The position numbers were made by a program, and so were the translations under genes. Below are positions 5,329-7,571 of a stretch of 7,571 bases of DNA, piece after piece; positions within the stretch are counted from its first letter, which is position 1; every line of letters starts with the position of its first letter. The notes under the pieces were generated by a model. That model saw only the letters and a program-made list of their open reading frames with translations. It was not told the origin of the DNA and made no database searches. The stretch is from NCBI GenBank assembly GCA_900550055.1, contig URQU01000071.1:1-7571 (forward strand), written 5' to 3'. This stretch comes from an uncultured Coriobacteriaceae bacterium. Lineage in GTDB: Bacteria; Actinomycetota; Coriobacteriia; Coriobacteriales; Eggerthellaceae.

Positions 5329-5541
5329 ATGGAAATCACGCTCGCTGCGCTGAAGGTCGTCGGCTATGGCCTCGCCGCCATCGGCCCCGGCATCGGCATC
5401 GGCGTTGCAACGTACGGCCTGTGCGTGTCCGCTGCACGCCAGCCTGAGATGAAGGGCACCCTGATGGGCTACTTCTTCATCGGCGCTGCTATGTCCGAGG
5501 CTCTGGCACTGCTGGGCCTGGTCCTCTTCTTCATTGGCTAA
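5329..5541 (+). CDS. atpE: ATP synthase F0 subunit c
   Basis: Proteolipid that forms the rotating c-ring. The 70 residues form a hairpin of two membrane helices (about 5-33 and 46-69) joined by the polar loop ARQPEMKG (36-43), whose RQP contacts the central stalk. The glycine-rich first helix reads GPGIGIG (19-25). The ion-binding carboxylate is Glu57 in AMSEAL (54-59). Na+-binding c subunits carry a glutamine in the GxGxGQG part of helix 1 and Ser-Thr after the glutamate; here these are isoleucine (Ile24) and Ala-Leu, so proton coupling is predicted. ATG 5329 is set by the perfect ribosome binding site; an ATG at 5287 would add 14 polar residues that the family lacks. A structured gap of 124 bp separates it from atpB. 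Confidence 0.97.
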   Translation: MEITLAALKVVGYGLAAIGPGIGIGVATYGLCVSAARQPEMKGTLMGYFFIGAAMSEALALLGLVLFFIG

Positions 5542-5577
5542 CAGGTTTTCGACTCAAGCAAGACCTATAGGCTAAGG

Positions 5578-5585
5578 AAAGGAGG
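5578..5585 (+). promoter_or_regulatory. Ribosome binding site fixing the TTG start of atpF
   Basis: AAAGGAGG lies 8 bases before TTG 5594 and supports this rare start, and with it the long N-terminus of subunit b. Confidence 0.85.
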
Positions 5586-5593
5586 CAAGCGAG

Positions 5594-6202
5594 TTGAACG
5601 TTAAGAACAAAGTGCTCCGTGGTTGCGGCAGCGCCGCCGTCGCATTCGGCGCGGCAAGCGCTATGCTTCCTGCTCAGGCATTTGCCGATGAAGGCAGCGG
5701 CGTTGCGGCTATCCTGCCGCAGATGGATGAGTTCATCCCCATGCTCGTTGCGTTCATCATCTTGTGGATCATCCTGGCGAAATTCGGTTGGCCGCTGTTC
5801 GAGGGCATGCTTGTCAAGCGCGAGACCACCATCAAGGACGCTCTCGAGCAGTCCGAGAAGGCTCGTGTTGAAAGCGAACGCGTGCTCGCCGAGTACAAGC
5901 GCCAGCTGGAGGAAACCAAGGCGCAGTCCGCGCAGATCATCGCTGACGCCAAGAAGACGGGTGAGGCCGTTAAGGCTGACATCACCGCCAAGGCCCAGGC
6001 TGAGGCTGCCGGCATGATCGAGAAGGCTCATGCTGCCATCGAGGCTGACAAGAAGGCTGCTATCGCCGAGCTGCAGGGTTCGGTGGCCGACCTGTCCGTT
6101 GCCGTGGCTTCCCGCCTGATCGGCGAGGATCTCAACGATGACGAGCATCGCAAGATCATCGAGCGCTACGTGAACGAGGCGGGCAGTTTCAATGCCAACT
6201 AA
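5594..6202 (+). CDS. atpF: ATP synthase F0 subunit b with signal-peptide-like N-terminus
   Basis: Peripheral stalk subunit that ties subunit a to the delta subunit and the alpha3beta3 head. The protein has 202 residues, about 45 more than E. coli b. Residues 1-31 look like a type I signal peptide: basic start (Lys4, Lys6, Arg9), small-residue hydrophobic core (about 13-25) and AQA or AFA sites (27-29, 29-31) before DEGSG. The membrane helix of b follows at 47-65 with the usual KFGWP (63-67). Residues about 74-165 are a charged, Ala/Lys/Glu-rich helix for the coiled-coil dimer. LSVAVASRLIGEDLNDDEHRKIIERYV (167-193) resembles the family's delta-binding C-terminus. The TTG start is fixed by AAAGGAGG. 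Because the N-terminus of b faces outward, a cleaved signal peptide would secure this topology. The gene overlaps atpH by 11 bp. Confidence 0.95.
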   Translation: MNVKNKVLRGCGSAAVAFGAASAMLPAQAFADEGSGVAAILPQMDEFIPMLVAFIILWIILAKFGWPLFEGMLVKRETTIKDALEQSEKARVESERVLAEYKRQLEETKAQSAQIIADAKKTGEAVKADITAKAQAEAAGMIEKAHAAIEADKKAAIAELQGSVADLSVAVASRLIGEDLNDDEHRKIIERYVNEAGSFNAN

Positions 6203-6769
6203 CCGCCATGTTCAAAAGGAAAAGGTTGCTACCTATGCGTCCGTCCTGCTAGATGCCGCTTTGGCGGCGGGCGGTCAGGATGCGGTGCTGGAGGTTCGCG
6301 ACCAAGCCGAGCGCATTATCCGCATTATGCGTTCGAACATGGATCTCTCTAGCTCTTTGCAAGACAGCTCTTATACGCCCGAGCAGAGGAACAGCCTTGC
6401 GCGTAACGTGTTCGCGCAGGCACATCCGGTCCTTATCGATGTCTTGGCTGTCATGGCCGAGCGTGGGGACTTCGCGTTGCTCTCGCGCGTATGGGAGAGC
6501 TACGGAGAGCAGGTCGAACGCAAGTTGAACGTCACCGTGGTCGACGTAACCACCGTTGTGCCGCTCGACGATCACCTGCGCGAGGTTATTACGAAGAAAG
6601 CCGAAGCCGACTTGGGCACCAAGGTCGTTTTGCGTGAAAGCATCGACAAGTCCCTGATCGGCGGCATTTTGATGAGCGCCAACGGCAAGCGAATCGACGC
6701 CAGCATGACGTCGCAGCTTGAGGCCGCTCGCAACGTGCTGAAACATTCCACAGATGGAGGTGAATGCTA

Positions 6770-6770
<1 letters not shown>
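6192..6770 (+). CDS. atpH: ATP synthase F1 subunit delta
   Basis: OSCP/delta subunit that joins the b stalk to the top of the alpha3beta3 head. The 192 residues include the N-terminal helical domain opening with VATYASVLLDAAL (12-24), which corresponds to the family's VAxRYAxAL start. The C-terminal signature is SLIGGILMSANGKRIDASMTSQLEAAR (152-178). Length is slightly above the usual 175-180. ATG 6192 lies inside the last codons of atpF (11 bp overlap, different frame) with only a distant GAGG (6176-6179), so translation is probably coupled to that of atpF. Codon 20 is CTA, rare in this operon. The stop TAG shares its last base with the GTG of atpA. Confidence 0.94.

Positions 6771-7571
<801 letters not shown>

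Noticed and set aside
5594..5626. Lipoprotein signal on AtpF around Cys11 (LRGC)
   Set aside because: The segment before the cysteine is only ten residues and basic, with no hydrophobic core, and Arg at position -2 does not fit a lipobox. The hydrophobic core lies after the cysteine.

Overview
The window is a stretch of conserved chromosomal housekeeping genes, all read on the + strand. It comes from a medium-to-high G+C Gram-positive bacterium, most likely an actinobacterium of the class Coriobacteriia (Eggerthella/Slackia-like). That placement rests on general resemblance of the proteins, G+C in the mid-to-upper fifties by eye, strong AGGAGG-type ribosome binding sites, TTG/GTG starts and gene order. 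It was not tested by a database search.

Layout. Positions 1-77 hold two strong GC-rich hairpins, the second of which looks like the intrinsic terminator of a gene left of the window. Positions 78-755 hold no gene I can support. They contain a weak terminator-like hairpin and, just before the first gene, a cluster of GCAT-containing palindromes. Then come tsaC/sua5 (threonylcarbamoyl-AMP synthase, tRNA t6A modification), rpiB (ribose-5-phosphate isomerase B) with a good intrinsic terminator after it, and glyA (serine hydroxymethyltransferase) with its own probable promoter. comEB (dCMP deaminase) follows behind a GC-rich hairpin. An A+T-rich gap of about 200 bp leads into the F0F1 ATP synthase operon: a small AtpI-like membrane protein, then atpB (a), atpE (c), atpF (b), atpH (delta) and the first 267 codons of atpA (alpha). 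The operon continues beyond the window.

How the genes work together. GlyA makes methylene-tetrahydrofolate and ComEB makes dUMP, the two substrates of thymidylate synthase, so these neighbours feed one pathway. RpiB supplies ribose-5-phosphate for nucleotides. The atp genes encode the membrane rotor and stator, then the stalk and catalytic head. The c subunit lacks the Na+-ligand residues, so the enzyme is probably proton-coupled. The order tsaC-rpiB-glyA-(pyrimidine gene)-atp resembles that known from Bacillus and clostridia.

I found no mobile element, CRISPR array, tRNA, rRNA or defence system, and no convincing undescribed system. The most interesting details are a signal-peptide-like N-terminus on the ATP synthase b subunit, the short AtpI-like protein preceded by a possible 23-codon membrane ORF, an altered substrate-arginine loop in GlyA, a swapped His/Glu pair in subunit a, and a sharp codon-use difference between tsaC and the other genes.
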